Positions 1-10,215 of a stretch of DNA of 64,000 nt are shown one piece after another. Source of the stretch: Psilocybe azurescens (taxonomy: Eukaryota; Basidiomycota; Agaricomycetes; Agaricales; Agrocybaceae); contig JAJIRX010000944.1 of assembly GCA_023853785.1 (NCBI GenBank), positions 1 through 64,000 on the forward strand, given 5' to 3'. The position numbers and the translations under genes are program-made. Position 1 is the first letter of the stretch, and the number at the start of each line of letters is the position of its first letter. The notes beneath the pieces are model-generated. The model did no database searches and was not told the DNA's origin. It worked only from the letters and a program-made list of their open reading frames with translations.

Positions 1-1
1 A

Positions 2-208
2 CAGTAGCTCAAAAAACTGTCCCAATGTTTGGCACTTTCTCACTAATTGTTTAATAACTTGAAAAATAAATTATGTAAAAGTCTGAAAATATTATATGTT
101 ATAGTTTAACATGTGACTAACATATTTCTCACCAAGGTCACATGATTTAACAAAAACTAATTAAGTAATGGAATTTACAAAATAATAAAACATTGGGACA
201 GTTTTTGA
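2..208 (+). repeat. Left terminal inverted repeat of the Tc1-like element
   Basis: This arm matches the reverse complement of 1388-1594 almost base for base. Each arm begins and ends with copies of the same 18-mer in opposite orientation: CAAAAAACTGTCCCAATG near 10-27 and its inverse near 190-208. The arm is therefore a long inverted repeat bounded by paired candidate transposase-binding sites. Confidence 0.93.
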
Positions 209-358
209 CCCTATAAAATAATAGCTTTACATGCTTGTAGAAAGCCAAATTGCTTTCTATAAATTGTGAGAAAATTAAACAAGGTCATGTGACACTATTT
301 GTACACATTTGCAATGTTGAATTCAAGTTCAACCATCTTTCTCTTTAACCACCACATC

Positions 359-1379
359 ATGAAGCCTGCAACACCCTCTCAGTACAATTCTGTCCTCAAT
401 CCTCTTGAGAGGGCTATTCTCTTTGTCAAATAGAGTCTAAAACTGGTTTGGGAAAGTCTACTGTTGGAAGAATCAAGATGGAAGTGGATGCCAACAAAGA
501 AAACCCCAAAACAACAAAGGTGGACATCCCTCCAAGCTTACTCCAGGATAAACAGGTCCTTTTTGTCAAATCAAAACAGGAAAGCTGGACAATGCTGTCC
601 AGGCAACACACTTCATCAATGATGCTATTCCCTCTCCTGTTTGTGCCCAAACAGTCAGAAATGCCCTCAAAGAAAACAACTTCTGCTCTGTTGTTAAATC
701 AAAACGACCCCTCCTCAAGGCTATCCACTGTCAAAAATGCCTAAAATTTGCCCAGAATCATGTTGGCTGGACTGTGGAGGATTGGAAAAGAGTACTCTGG
801 TCAGATGAAACAAAAATCAACAGGATTGGCTCAGATGGAAGGGTCTATACATGGAAACCCAAGGGTGAAGCAATCTCAGATAGAACAACATTACCAACTG
901 TCAAGCATGGAGGGGCGACAATCTCATGGTATGGGGTTGTATGGGGTGGAATGGTGTTGGAACACTCACTGAGGTTGAGGGGAAGATGAATGCAGACCAA
1001 TACTGTGAAATTTTGGAGTATGGGGTGGATGAAAGCTTTGACAACTTGGAGATGGCAGAGGGGAAAAGGATTTTTCAGCAGGATAATGACCCCAAACACA
1101 CCTCCAAAAAAGCTCAAGAATGGTTTTGGCCAATGATGTTGAAGTTATGGAGTGGCCACCCCAATCCCCTGATCTCAACCCCATTGAACACCTTTGGGTT
1201 TACCTCAAAGGCAAATGAACACCTATGAGACACCACCCAAAGGAGCATTTGAATTGTGGGAGAGATTGGCAAAGGAATGGACTGAAATACCTTCAGAAAT
1301 ATGGCAAAGGCTTATAGAAAGCATGCCAAGGAGAATGGAGGCTGTTATCAAGGCAAAGGGAGGCCATACTAAGTACTAG
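359..1379 (+). pseudogene. Tc1-type DD34E transposase, frameshifted
   Basis: Cut-and-paste transposase of the Tc1 group. The first ATG at 359 opens a leader that ends at an in-frame stop near 431; the frame must change to read the helix-turn-helix part (448 onward). Catalytic motifs are spread over several frames: SDETKI (about 805), QQDNDPKHTS (about 1077) and PDLNPIEHLW (about 1170). Thirty-four residues lie between the second Asp and the Glu, the DD34E signature. Frame changes are needed near 431, 650-740, 940 and 1128, and a TGA interrupts the frame near 1216 before the conserved tail (ETPPKG, ending GGHTKY). It is the only gene of the element and cannot make a functional protein as read. 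Confidence 0.9.
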
Positions 1380-1387
1380 ATAGAGAG

Positions 1388-1594
1388 TCAAAAAACTGTC
1401 CCAATGCTCTATTATTTTGTAAATTCCATTACTTAATCAGTTTTGTTAAAATCATGTGACCTTGGTGAGAAATATGTTAGTCACATGTTAAACTATAACA
1501 TATAATATTTTCAGACTTTTACATAATTTATTTTCAAGTTATTAAACAATTAGTGAGAAAGTGCCAAACATTGGGACAGTTTTTTGAGCTACTG
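1388..1594 (-). repeat. Right terminal inverted repeat of the Tc1-like element
   Basis: Inverse of 2-208. The inner binding-site copy is at about 1388-1405 and the outer copy at about 1569-1588. The right TA duplication follows at 1595-1596. Confidence 0.93.
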
Positions 1595-1596
1595 TA

Positions 1597-1684
1597 TAAC
1601 CGAGGCCGAGAGATTATTAGTAAGACAATTAATAAGATAAATCTACAAGACAAATGTGTGGAATGTCCGAGCACATTCCCAACA
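1597..1684 (-). repeat. Copia 3' LTR, partial
   Basis: Matches 7822-7909 with a single difference (GCCGAG versus GCTGAG). Only the first 88 bases of this LTR remain in the window, because the Tc1-like element was inserted at its TATA site. Confidence 0.92.
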
Positions 1685-1803
1685 CTCCCCCTTGCTCGGG
1701 CATCTCTAGAATACTCCAATTTCGAATGTGAGGTCCTGGTGTAATGTCCTAGGTAGTCCCTTGGTGAATAGATCTGCTATATTTTCTCTGGTATTGATAT
1801 AAA

Positions 1804-4800
1804 CTAAATTGAGTGTGCCATTCTGGACAAGATCACGAAGAAAGTGGAGGAGATGTCAATGTGTTTGGTTTTGGAATAAAATTCTGGGTGGTGAGCGATT
1901 GAGACAGCTGCTTGGTTGTCTGAGAATATCGTTGAGGTAGTAGGAATATCAATTCCTAATTCCGTGAATAATGTTCTGTGCCAGAGTACCTGTTTTGCGC
2001 AGTGAGTAGCAGCAGTGTACTCTGCTTCTGCAGTTGAAAGAGCTACTGTGCTCTGTTTTGCACTCAAGCGACAGCGCCTCCAGCTAGTTTGATAATGTAT
2101 CCACTGATAGATTTCCTGTCTCTATCTGATGCCCAATCTGCATCACAGTAAATATTTAATTCTTGGTTGATTTCCTTGGGTTCATGACCATAGGTGAGTT
2201 TGTAGTCTCGAGTACCTTTAAGGTAGCGAAATATTCGTTTAACAGCTGTCCAATGCTGTTTCTGAGGGTTCTTGGTGAACTGTGCGAGTTTCTGGACGGA
2301 AAATGCAATGTCTGGCCGGGTTCCAATTGCTAAATACATAAGTGATCCAATAAGTGTTGCATAGCTAGCACTGGCTTGTTCTAGCTGCTCCCCTGCTTGT
2401 CCAATTTTTCTTGAGGTAAGTCTGTATTGTCGAGCTTCATATTTGGATCCATGGGAGTAGTGACTAGGTTTACATCCTCCAGACCAAATTTCTTGAGTAG
2501 TTGATTAATGTAGGCAGTTTGTGAAATGGAAATGACTTTGGAATGATGATCCTGTATAACATTCATTCCTAGAAGTAGTGAGGATTGTCCCAGCGATTTA
2601 ATATCAAATTTCTGGCATAATTGTTGCTCCAATAAATCGCTCCGAGCATCTGAGTTTGCAATAGATAGGATGTCATCTACCCAGACAAGTAGGATCTCAA
2701 ATTCTTCTCCTCTTGTTGTTTGTAGCAGCAGTAATCGGATTTGAGTCTAGTGAATCACAAGTCCTTCATGGCTGTATCAAATTCCTTGTTCCAAACATTT
2801 CCAGCTTGTTTGAGACCATACAATGAGCTTCTAAGTCGACAGACACGTCCTGATCCATCATTATATCCAGGAGGTTGTCGCATATATACTCCTCTTCAAT
2901 GTATCCATTTAAATAAGCTCCTTGACGTCAAGCTGTCAAGACTCCATCCATGGACTGCTGAGAGTGCGGTAAAGTGTGTAAAGTTTCAAAGCGCATAACT
3001 GGTGCGAATGTCCCATCATTGCTGTAGTCTATTCCTGGCTTCTGTGAGAAGCCCTGTGCAACAAGTCTTGCCTTGTATTTAATTATATTCCCTTCAGCGT
3101 CATGTTTCTTGGGTGAATAGCCATTTGCAGCCTATAGGTTCTCGATCCCTTGGTAAGTTTTGTAGTTCCCAAGTCCCCATCTTCTCCAGAGTGTTTAATT
3201 CTTCATCTATAGCTTCCTGCCATGCTTCAGATTCGCTTCCTGCAAGTGCTTCTTCAATTGTTAAAGGCAAGCTGCTTTCTGAATTTCTTGAAGCTAGCAT
3301 TGTAATTTCATGTTCCTGAAGCAACATTGGTTCGTTCGGTTTGCTTAGCCTTTGAAGATTCTGTTGGACGAGTGATATCTGGTGTAGGGATAGGAATAGA
3401 GGGTGTATTGAATCTTGATGACGGAGTTCACGCCTGAGGGTTGTGAGACTTCTTGCAGTCAATTTGCATTGTTCTGGTGCGTAGTTGGCGATTATTTGAA
3501 TCACTGGAAATTATGGCTGGTTGCACAATTTTTCTGACTGTATTTCGTTGGTTTGTGCGTCTGGAACTGGTCCTAGCTCCCTCAGATGCCAAACCAGGTA
3601 CTGTAGTAATTATTTCAAGTTCCCTAGGTTCATCATTTTCATTAAAAGCAAAATTCCGGGATGTCTTGATGCTTCTATGTTTGCTGTCATAATAGCGAAT
3701 TGATTTGGATCCATCATTGAATCATACAAAGACCATCTTGTGCGATTTTGGGTGCAGTTTGGATCGGTTCTGGGACTCATCTAGGACCCATACATCGCAT
3801 CCAAACTCTCTGAGGTGTGAAACATCAGTTTTGGAGCCATTCCAAGCCCGTAAGGTGTCAGGCCTAAGCGCCCTGGTAGGCTCTGTTTCAAAGGTAATTG
3901 GCATGGGAGACTGCTTCATCCCATAAAAATCAGGTAGCTTCTTCGAAATTAGCATGGCTCTTGCAAGCTCCAGGTGTGTACGGTTAAATTGCTCTGCTAC
4001 TCCATTTTGTGATTGAGAATAAGGTGCAGTGGTTTGTACTTCAATGCCTCTTTCTTCTGCCCATGTCTTTATTTCTTTGTTGACTAACTCCTTCCCATTG
4101 TCAAAGCGCATCCACTTTGGGTGTTTTCCAAATTTCCTTTCCAGTAGGGTGGCATGGTCCTTTATCCGAGCTGAGGCCTCCGTTTTATCCTTCATAAATT
4201 TTACTCCACTGAAGCGGACTGCATCATCTGTGAATGAGATGTAATATTTGAAGCCTCCAATAGACTGAACTCCCGCTGGTCCCCAAACATCACTCATAAA
4301 TCCTTCTCCAGGAATCTCTGAGCGATTGTCTGCCTCCTTTGGGAATGGTTTGTGAGCCTGTTTTGCTTGGATAAAAGCCTCACATATTGGGGAAGGAATA
4401 GATGTGTGATCAATCTCCATTCCATTTACAAGCTCCTCCCGGCTGATTTGTTGCAAAGATGACATGGATATGTGTCCAAATTTTCGGTGCCATTGGTCCC
4501 AGGTAAGCTTCTGCAATGAAGCATAGTTTGTCTTCTCTTTTCCGGGTAGTTGTGCACGGGCTAATAATAAGTAAAGCCTATTAGACTTGATTCTTTTTCC
4601 AATTATTTTATCCTTGGAATCCGATATGGAGCATCCACCTTTGGTAAATTTAACATGCCCATTCGCATCATCAATTCTGCTGATTGATAGTAGGCAGTTT
4701 GGAGCATCAGGGACATGTAGAACATTGCGGAGTTGGTGTCGGAATGTTTTTCCATCCACAGAGAAATTAACAATGACTGTTCCACAGCCTTGTGCAGTGA

Positions 4801-5119
4801 CAGGGCTTAATCCGAGGCCCTGTATGGTTGAATCTTTGAGTGGTGTATAATCAATAAATGCCTCCTTCATGGTACAGATATGTGAGGTTGTTCCTGAGTC
4901 CAATATCCAATCATATTTCGAAAATTCTCTGTGTTGTTCTGCAGGCGCAAATGCCATGTATGATGCATCATTAAGATTTGATGTGATTGACTCCTGTGCT
5001 TGATTTGTGCGCCCTGCCCTATTTGGTCCTCTTCGGCCTTTAGGTCCCTGACCTTCCCTTCCGCCACCTTTAGCCCAACATTCCTTTGATATGTGACCCT
5101 TTTGTGGCAGTTGTAACAT
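1804..5119 (-). pseudogene. Copia pol: protease, integrase, reverse transcriptase, RNase H; degraded
   Basis: The longest open piece (5119-3722) holds protease DSGTTSHI, the pre-integrase WHRKFGH zinc region and integrase catalytic motifs SFTDDA, RFDNGKE and SQNGVAE (D, D, E). A following segment (3504-3100) starts the reverse transcriptase (EAWQEAIDEELNTLEKMGTW, then GCKWLF). The polymerase active site reads WVDDIL near 2680 in a stop-containing stretch. Then come KFDIKSLG (2590), TRPDIAFSV (2310), the RNase H start YCDADWASD (2140) and STAEAEY with KTKHIDI (2040-1850). At least five frames are needed, so the element is non-autonomous today. Confidence 0.9.
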
Positions 5120-5837
5120 TCTTTATCCGATGAATCCGATGATTTGTTGAATTTTCCATTGTTTCTTGAGTTGCCAGATCCTCTGGCCTGTAAGGATGGT
5201 TGTGTTGAGTCACCAGACCTAGACTTGCGACATCTATCTTCTTCCATGAGAATAGCCACAAGTTTATGAGAGGATAATTGAGGTTTATTCCCACTTGACC
5301 CAAGATAAGATGTTGTATAAGTGTCCCATGACTCGGGAAGTGATGTGATTAAAATCATTACAAAATCTTCATCTGGTACTTTGCTGCCCATAACATGCAG
5401 TTCCTCCTGTAGCTGGCGCAATTTTGATATATGTTGCACCATATTGAATCCTTCTTCTGCTGTTGCTCTGTACAATGCCCTTTGTGTGGCCAAAATTCCA
5501 AGTCGGCCTTTGGATTCCTTCACTGTGGTAAGTTGTTCCCACATTTGGCGTGCTGTGACTGCACCACTGATGTGTATTATTTCCGAATCTGAGATTGACA
5601 GCTCAATTCGGACTCGTGCCCTGCATCCTGTTCTCTCCATTTCTTCTGAGCCTCAAGCTCCAGTGCAGTTGGTTTTCCGGGTTCAGCTGATTCTGGTGCC
5701 TTTGCATCAATTGCAATATGGTCTTCCAGTCCAAGGTCAGTGAATACTGCAAGCATTCTTCGCTTCCATGGCATCCAATTATCTGCCTTCAGCATGGGAA
5801 TCCGGTAGGGTCCAGACATGCTATATTTGTCCGACAT
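5080..5837 (-). pseudogene. Copia gag with zinc knuckle, frameshifted
   Basis: Capsid-like protein. The start ATG at 5837 (MSDKYSMSGPYRIPML...) opens 86 codons; near 5600-5640 the frame changes to a long second segment containing the helical gag core (LRQLQEEL, LPESWDTY). The zinc knuckle CX2CX4HX4C (CYNC...GHISKEC, about 5080-5125) is split by another frame change. Gag packages the element's RNA into cytoplasmic particles. The start codon is preceded by the primer binding site only about 80 bases upstream, as expected for a short Copia leader. Confidence 0.85.
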
Positions 5838-5914
5838 CTTGATTGCGAGTTAAAAATAAATGAGGATGAGTGTGGCTGTTGAGAATTCAAGTACGAGTTT
5901 TTAATGTACAGGCA

Positions 5915-5930
5915 CGGGGCCCATAACCTA
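5915..5930 (-). other. Copia primer binding site (initiator tRNA-Met half-molecule type)
   Basis: Directly inside the 5' LTR the minus strand reads TAGGTTATGGGCCCCG. This is complementary to the anticodon stem-loop of initiator tRNA-Met (anticodon CAU in GGGCCCATAACC), not to a tRNA 3' end. Priming from a tRNA-Met half is known for Copia-type elements. Confidence 0.75.
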
Positions 5931-5998
5931 TTGACAATTTATGTTTTGAATACTTAATTTTATGGTGTAGACTTCGCAGCTACTTATATACATGTATC

Positions 5999-7762
5999 GA
6001 GGTCTTTCCTTTCCCCACACAATCCATATGGACTCTCTGTCCAGCCAAACTGGCTGACAGATTGTCCAGTCCACTGGACTGGAACTGGACTGCAGTCCAC
6101 TGGAGTCCACTGGACTCGCACTGGACTCCTGCCAAATTTTCAGTCCAGTCTCAGTCCAGTGGATTATGAGTCCAGTCAAGTCCACTGGAGTCCACTGGAG
6201 TCCACTGGACTGGGGCTTAAATATTCACTGAACAACAACAAATAATATATTTATTAGCACAGTCCAGTGGAGTCCAGTGGAGTCCAGTTGAATCCACTGT
6301 AGTCCACTGGATGCAATAATTAACACAATATCCAAAGTATGATCATTAGTTATTAATATTAATTGCAAAAATAAAAAGAGTATAATTAATTGAAATAAAC
6401 TCTATGAAATGACAATTAAATGAAACAATAGTTAAATATACTTGGGAGCAAAGCCTCCCTATGGATACAATTTTGTATTTGTTCAGTCCGCAGGGTCAAA
6501 TTTCACAAGCACATGTGACGCGCGACGCATGCCCGGCATCGGCCGATTGGCACGACAACCATCAAATGGACGACCCCAACCTTTCTTCCGACTACCACCA
6601 CCACCACCTCATCGGTCAGAGCCAGGCGACAGCCAACCCGACGCGACAGAGGTTGACGCGACCGAGACGAGGACGAGGACACGGACGGCGGCTGCTACAG
6701 GGACGAGGACGGACGCGGACAGCAGGGACGAGGGACGCCGGACGCGGACAATGGCTGCGACAACGACGAGGATGCGGACGGTGGCTGCGACAGCGACGAG
6801 GACGGATGCGGACGAGGACGAGGACGTGACAGGACAAGGACGGACGCCGGACGGTGGCTGCTACAGGGACGAGGACGGACGTGGAGGGCTGCTACAGGGA
6901 CAAGGACGGACGCAGACAGCAGGGACGAAGACGCAGACGCAGACAACGGCTGCGACAACGACGAGGACGGACGGGCATGAGGACGGGGGACGTGGACGAC
7001 AGCAACGCCGGACGCGACAGGGACGAGGATGGACGCGGACGCGGACGGCAGCTGCGACAGGGACGGGCACAACAGGGACGAGGACGAGGATGAGAACGCC
7101 GGACGCAGACAACGGCCGCGACAACGACAGAACGGGGACGGTGGCTGCGACAGCGACAGGGACGAGGACGGACGACGGACGACAGGGATGAGGACGGATG
7201 CGGATGCGACAGGGACAAGGACGGGGACAAGGACAGACGCAGATGCAAAGGGAAAGGACCAACAGGGACAAGGACGGATGCAGATGCGACAGGGACAAGG
7301 ACGAACGGGGACGACAGGGACGAGGATGAGGACGAGGACGCCGGACAGCGGCTGCGACATGGATGAGATGGACGGGGACGAGCAGGGACGGGGACGAGGA
7401 CACAGACGGGGACGAGGACACAGACGGGGACGGCGGCTGTGACAATGACGAGGGACGGACAGGGACGGCGGCTGCAACAGCGACAGCGACGGATATGGAT
7501 GCGGTACCGATGACCCGACGGACGACACGTATGATGGTAAAGTACTGCTCCTGCCCCCCCCTTTTTTATTTTTTATTTTATTCGCTTTTTCTTTGTTTTG
7601 TCTGGGCCCTTGCATGTAGATATGTAGTAATGTATTAAATAGTTATTAATATACTCTATTCCACTAATCTGAATTTATGTTAAGATTGAATTTATTTACT
7701 GTATCAAGTCCACTGGAGTCCACTGGAGTCCATATGGACTGTGTGGGGATGGTAAAGTACTG
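5999..7762 (+). mobile_element. Non-autonomous KDZ-related TIR element, copy A (in Copia 5' LTR)
   Basis: Starts GAGGTCTTTCCTTTCCCCA and ends with GGGGATGGTAAAGTACTG, imperfect terminal inverted repeats shared with the 8 kb element at 15675-23638. The flanks carry ACATGTATC at 5990-5998 and 7763-7771, a 9-bp duplication (8 bp in the sister copies). The subterminal 200-300 bp at each end are packed with the near-palindromic motif GTCCACTGGA/TCCAGTGGAC. No transposase is present; the centre is a purine-rich repeat array. Confidence 0.88.
6655..7520 (+). repeat. Low-complexity GACGAGGACGGACG-type array inside KDZ-related copy A
   Basis: About 850 bp made of jumbled short units (GACGAGGACG, GGACGGACG, ACAGGGACGAGG) with strong strand asymmetry: the plus strand is G/A-rich and nearly T-free. 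Several frames on both strands stay open for 100-300 codons, giving Arg/Thr/Asp-rich or Ser/Arg/Pro-rich translations. These look like by-products of the repeat, so I do not call them genes. Confidence 0.85.
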
Positions 7763-7909
7763 ACATGTATCTACTGTAACTAGAATAATCTACCAGCGTC
7801 TAAATATTTCTATGTATGGTATAACCGAGGCTGAGAGATTATTAGTAAGACAATTAATAAGATAAATCTACAAGACAAATGTGTGGAATGTCCGAGCACA
7901 TTCCCAACA

Positions 7910-8529
7910 GAAACAAATTGTGTCTCACTGTGGAAGGATTTCTGGACATGGCATAGAATGCACTGCTCCAAGTACGATGTTGGTGTTAACGGATAACAAC
8001 ATTTACTTGGAGTGCATTTGACTTGGAGTGCCTCGAAACAATGGAGGAAGAGATGTTTGAGGTCTCGCTTTGGGCAGGAATAGCTGAGAATTATCAGTGG
8101 GGATAAGATGATGGTGAGAACCAGGAAGAAAATGTTTACGCAGACGTACCTGTGAGCTGGAATCACAACGATAGAGAGGGCAATGACAGAGAACTTGAGG
8201 TAAGATATATTCTCGAACCTTCCATATCTTGCCTATGATCGCCTAACTCCGCTTTGTAGCCAAGCGCTAATTTTAGATTAATAATAAAGCCTCCTCAACC
8301 TCCTCGTCGTAAACCCAGACCACTCCAAAGGTGAAAAAACCCTGTATCCAAGGTCATAAAAGAATGAATGGTCTCTGTATCATCTACCTTTAATAGTATC
8401 ACAGAATCAATAATATAATTCATCTTCGATGACTTGAATAAATTTAACTCTTTAGTTGATATTACACTGCACGCAAGTATACAATTCAACACATGAACAG
8501 AAATAAATACCATGCAAACCATGTGCAAG
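7910..8529. other. Flank of the Copia insertion, no gene recognised
   Basis: Unique-looking sequence. A minus-strand frame (7910-8166) translates a hydrophobic N-terminal stretch and runs directly into the Copia LTR, so it could be a small interrupted gene, but nothing in it is recognisable. GAAAC at 7910-7914 is the expected right half of the Copia target duplication. Confidence 0.3.
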
Positions 8530-8635
8530 TGCTTGTAAGTGTCGCGCAAGTGCCACATTTGCGTTAGTTTGCGCTAGTAGAGTGGCACGCTAGTTGCGCG
8601 CTAGTTCGCTCAAGTTGCGCAAGGCCCGCATGTTG
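8530..8635. repeat. End fragment of a TTGCGTGC-type TIR element
   Basis: GC-rich stretch of repeated GCGCAAG, GTGGCAC and TTGCGC motifs ending in AAGGCCC. It resembles the terminal repeats of the element at 57196-58933 in composition and motif order. The opposite end was not found. Confidence 0.4.
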
Positions 8636-8669
8636 GCACTTAAAAACCTGGTGCCCGACTTGCATCTAC

Positions 8670-9455
8670 GAACTTCTCATCAGAATCCTCCTCGATATCA
8701 CTCTTGTCGTTATCGCTTATCGTCGTCTGTATCAGATAACAACTCACCGTCATCTTCATACTGCTGCTATGCTACGTCTCCAACGGCACCTGCAGGGCCA
8801 TGGTTCGATCGGATCGTACCTACGCCTTGTGTCTGTAGCGTAGCATAAAAGTAACATTTATGTAAACCGGCTGAATACATGAAAAAAACAAAGAAAGGAC
8901 AATGAACAGGCAGTGCAGAAAACAATGACGGCCCCAAACTCCATCAAGTTCTGTGTGTCCAGCATGTGCATCCACCCGAGCTTGATCGTTATCTTGCCCT
9001 GCGATGGCGTGGACGCACGTGTCGACATTAGGAGGAGCGTGAATGGCTGCATGAACCAAAAATAAAATAAAAATCAGCAAAGACAAAAGGAGCGAAAGAA
9101 AGATAGCGGAGGAGAGGAGAAGAAACATACAAAATTCCCTCTGCATTAAACCTGAACTCGCTCGCTCCTCCCCTGCCCCAGGTGTGGTAAAAACAGACTT
9201 CATATATTGTGAGCCATTGGGTACATCACATATATCTAAGTCTGTATAGGAGAGACTACCTTTTCCGAAGCCGTTGTAGTTCTTGAGCTGCTTGATCCCG
9301 CCGGAGGGGGCCTGTACGGCGGTAAAGCGCAGTGCGTGCTTGATTTCCCCCTTTTGGGTGTCAGCGTGGCTTGTGTCCCTCCTCCTCCTACGGCATTGGT
9401 GAAAGTAGGCACAGGCGTGAGCGTTGTCGGCGGAGACATATCCTCGCTCTCCCAC
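8670..9455 (-). pseudogene. Decayed gene remnant, possibly a C2-domain protein
   Basis: Several short exon-like pieces in different minus-strand frames read like protein. One is a Ser/Pro-rich segment (9455-9250). Another contains GKITIKLGWMHMLDTQNLMEF (9000-8930), preceded by an acceptor-like TTCATGCAG. A tail has TQGVGTIRS and an acidic EDDGELLSDTDDD stretch (8830-8690). This order resembles the C-terminal part of a C2-domain lipid-binding protein as I remember the family, without a search. The upstream part is cut by the TIR element at 9446. One frame stays open for 211 codons (9455-8820) but crosses these pieces out of phase. Confidence 0.35.
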
Positions 9456-9690
9456 CGTCTCACATTTTCAGTGTCACACGTGATGCGTCAGCGTCCCTTT
9501 GCCCTAAGTACAACTAAGTATGCACTCCGAGTCAAGGATGTGCTTATGTGCATTCTCAAGTAATTTAACATACACTATCCACCTAACCTAGCTGGCCACT
9601 ATAGCCCTCCAACCTAACTGAGAATGTGCTACTGCGCAGAGAAATGGATGCCTAAGCCCTAACTACCTAACTCTAACTTAACTGGTGTTC
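9446..9690 (+). mobile_element. Small TIR element family M1, truncated copy
   Basis: Begins GCTCTCCCACCGTCTCACAT and follows the sequence of the copy at 12280-12767 for about 240 bp (CACACGTGATGCGTCAGCG, then CCTAACTACCTAACT). It stops where an inverted full copy begins at 9691. Confidence 0.75.
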
Positions 9691-10215
9691 CTCTCCCACG
9701 TCTCACATTCCTTAAAAATAAAATATGTAAAATTTAAGGGTATATAATTATTTATAACCATCAACCACAAATGCCGGTTGGGTAGTGTGGTTATTGATGC
9801 GAGTTATTAATTGTGTGCTTGATGGTTCCATTCCTACTGAATATATTTTTCAAAAATAAATTTTATTGTACTTAGGGAAATGTGGATTGCCCTGAGTCTT
9901 TTAATAGTACTTCTAGCTATGTTAGATATTTTCAGGTAGTCAGGCTACTTAGGAGGTCAGAGTTAGTTAGTTAGGGCTTAGGAGGTTAGAGCTAAGGCTT
10001 AGATATCCATTTCTTTCTGTGCAGTAGCGCATTCTCGATTAGGTTAGGTGGTTAGTGTAGGTTAAATTGCTTGAGAATGCATATAAGCGCATCGTTGAGC
10101 GCATACTTAGTTGCACTTAGGGCAAAGGGATGTTGCCCTAGGTCGTGCGATTACCAAACAAGGAGTGTCGGCTGACGCATCACGTGTGACACTAAAAATA
10201 TGAGACGGTGGGAGA
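9691..10215 (-). mobile_element. Small TIR element family M1, full copy
   Basis: Bounded by CTCTCCCACGTCTCACATT and AATATGAGACGGTGGGAGAG. It is an inverted, near full-length counterpart of 12280-12767 (shared AAATTTAAGGGTATATAA and GGTGGTTAGTGTAGGTTA blocks). No coding capacity. Together with 9446-9690 it forms a composite. Confidence 0.82.

Larger units (their letters stand above)
2..1594 (+). mobile_element. Tc1/mariner-like DNA transposon, full length, inactive
   Basis: The outer ends CAGTAGCTC and GAGCTACTG are inverted and flanked by TA (window base 1 is the A of the left TA; right TA at 1595-1596), the hallmark duplication of Tc1/mariner elements. Long terminal inverted repeats of about 207 bp enclose one broken transposase gene. 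The element lies inside the 3' LTR of the Copia element to its right: the intact 5' LTR at 7815-7825 preserves the empty site as a TATAACC context. Length (about 1.6 kb) fits a Tc1 element. Confidence 0.95.
1597..7909 (-). mobile_element. Copia (Ty1) LTR retrotransposon, minus strand, degraded
   Basis: Gene order on the minus strand is gag, zinc knuckle, protease, integrase, reverse transcriptase, RNase H, which defines Copia. The LTR begins TGTTGGGAATG (7909 downward, and again 1684 downward). A polypurine tract (reverse of 1685-1697, CTCCCCCTTGC) abuts the 3' LTR. The 3' LTR is cut by the Tc1-like insertion and its remainder lies left of the window. The 5' LTR is split by a KDZ-related element. 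The 87 shared LTR bases differ at only one position seen by eye, yet the coding region carries several frame breaks and stops. Confidence 0.93.
5932..7909 (-). repeat. Copia 5' LTR, interrupted
   Basis: Runs from TGTTGGGAATG (7909) to TGTCA (5932) on the minus strand. After removal of the inserted element (5999-7762) and one 9-bp duplication the LTR is about 205 bp, a normal Copia LTR size. A 5-bp target duplication would be GAAAC at 7910-7914; its partner is outside the window. Confidence 0.85.

Noticed and set aside
6442..7615. Long ORFs of 100-300 codons on both strands (Arg/Thr/Asp-rich or Ser/Arg/Pro-rich)
   Set aside because: They are translations of the low-complexity purine array in a non-autonomous element, open in several frames at once because the plus strand has almost no T.
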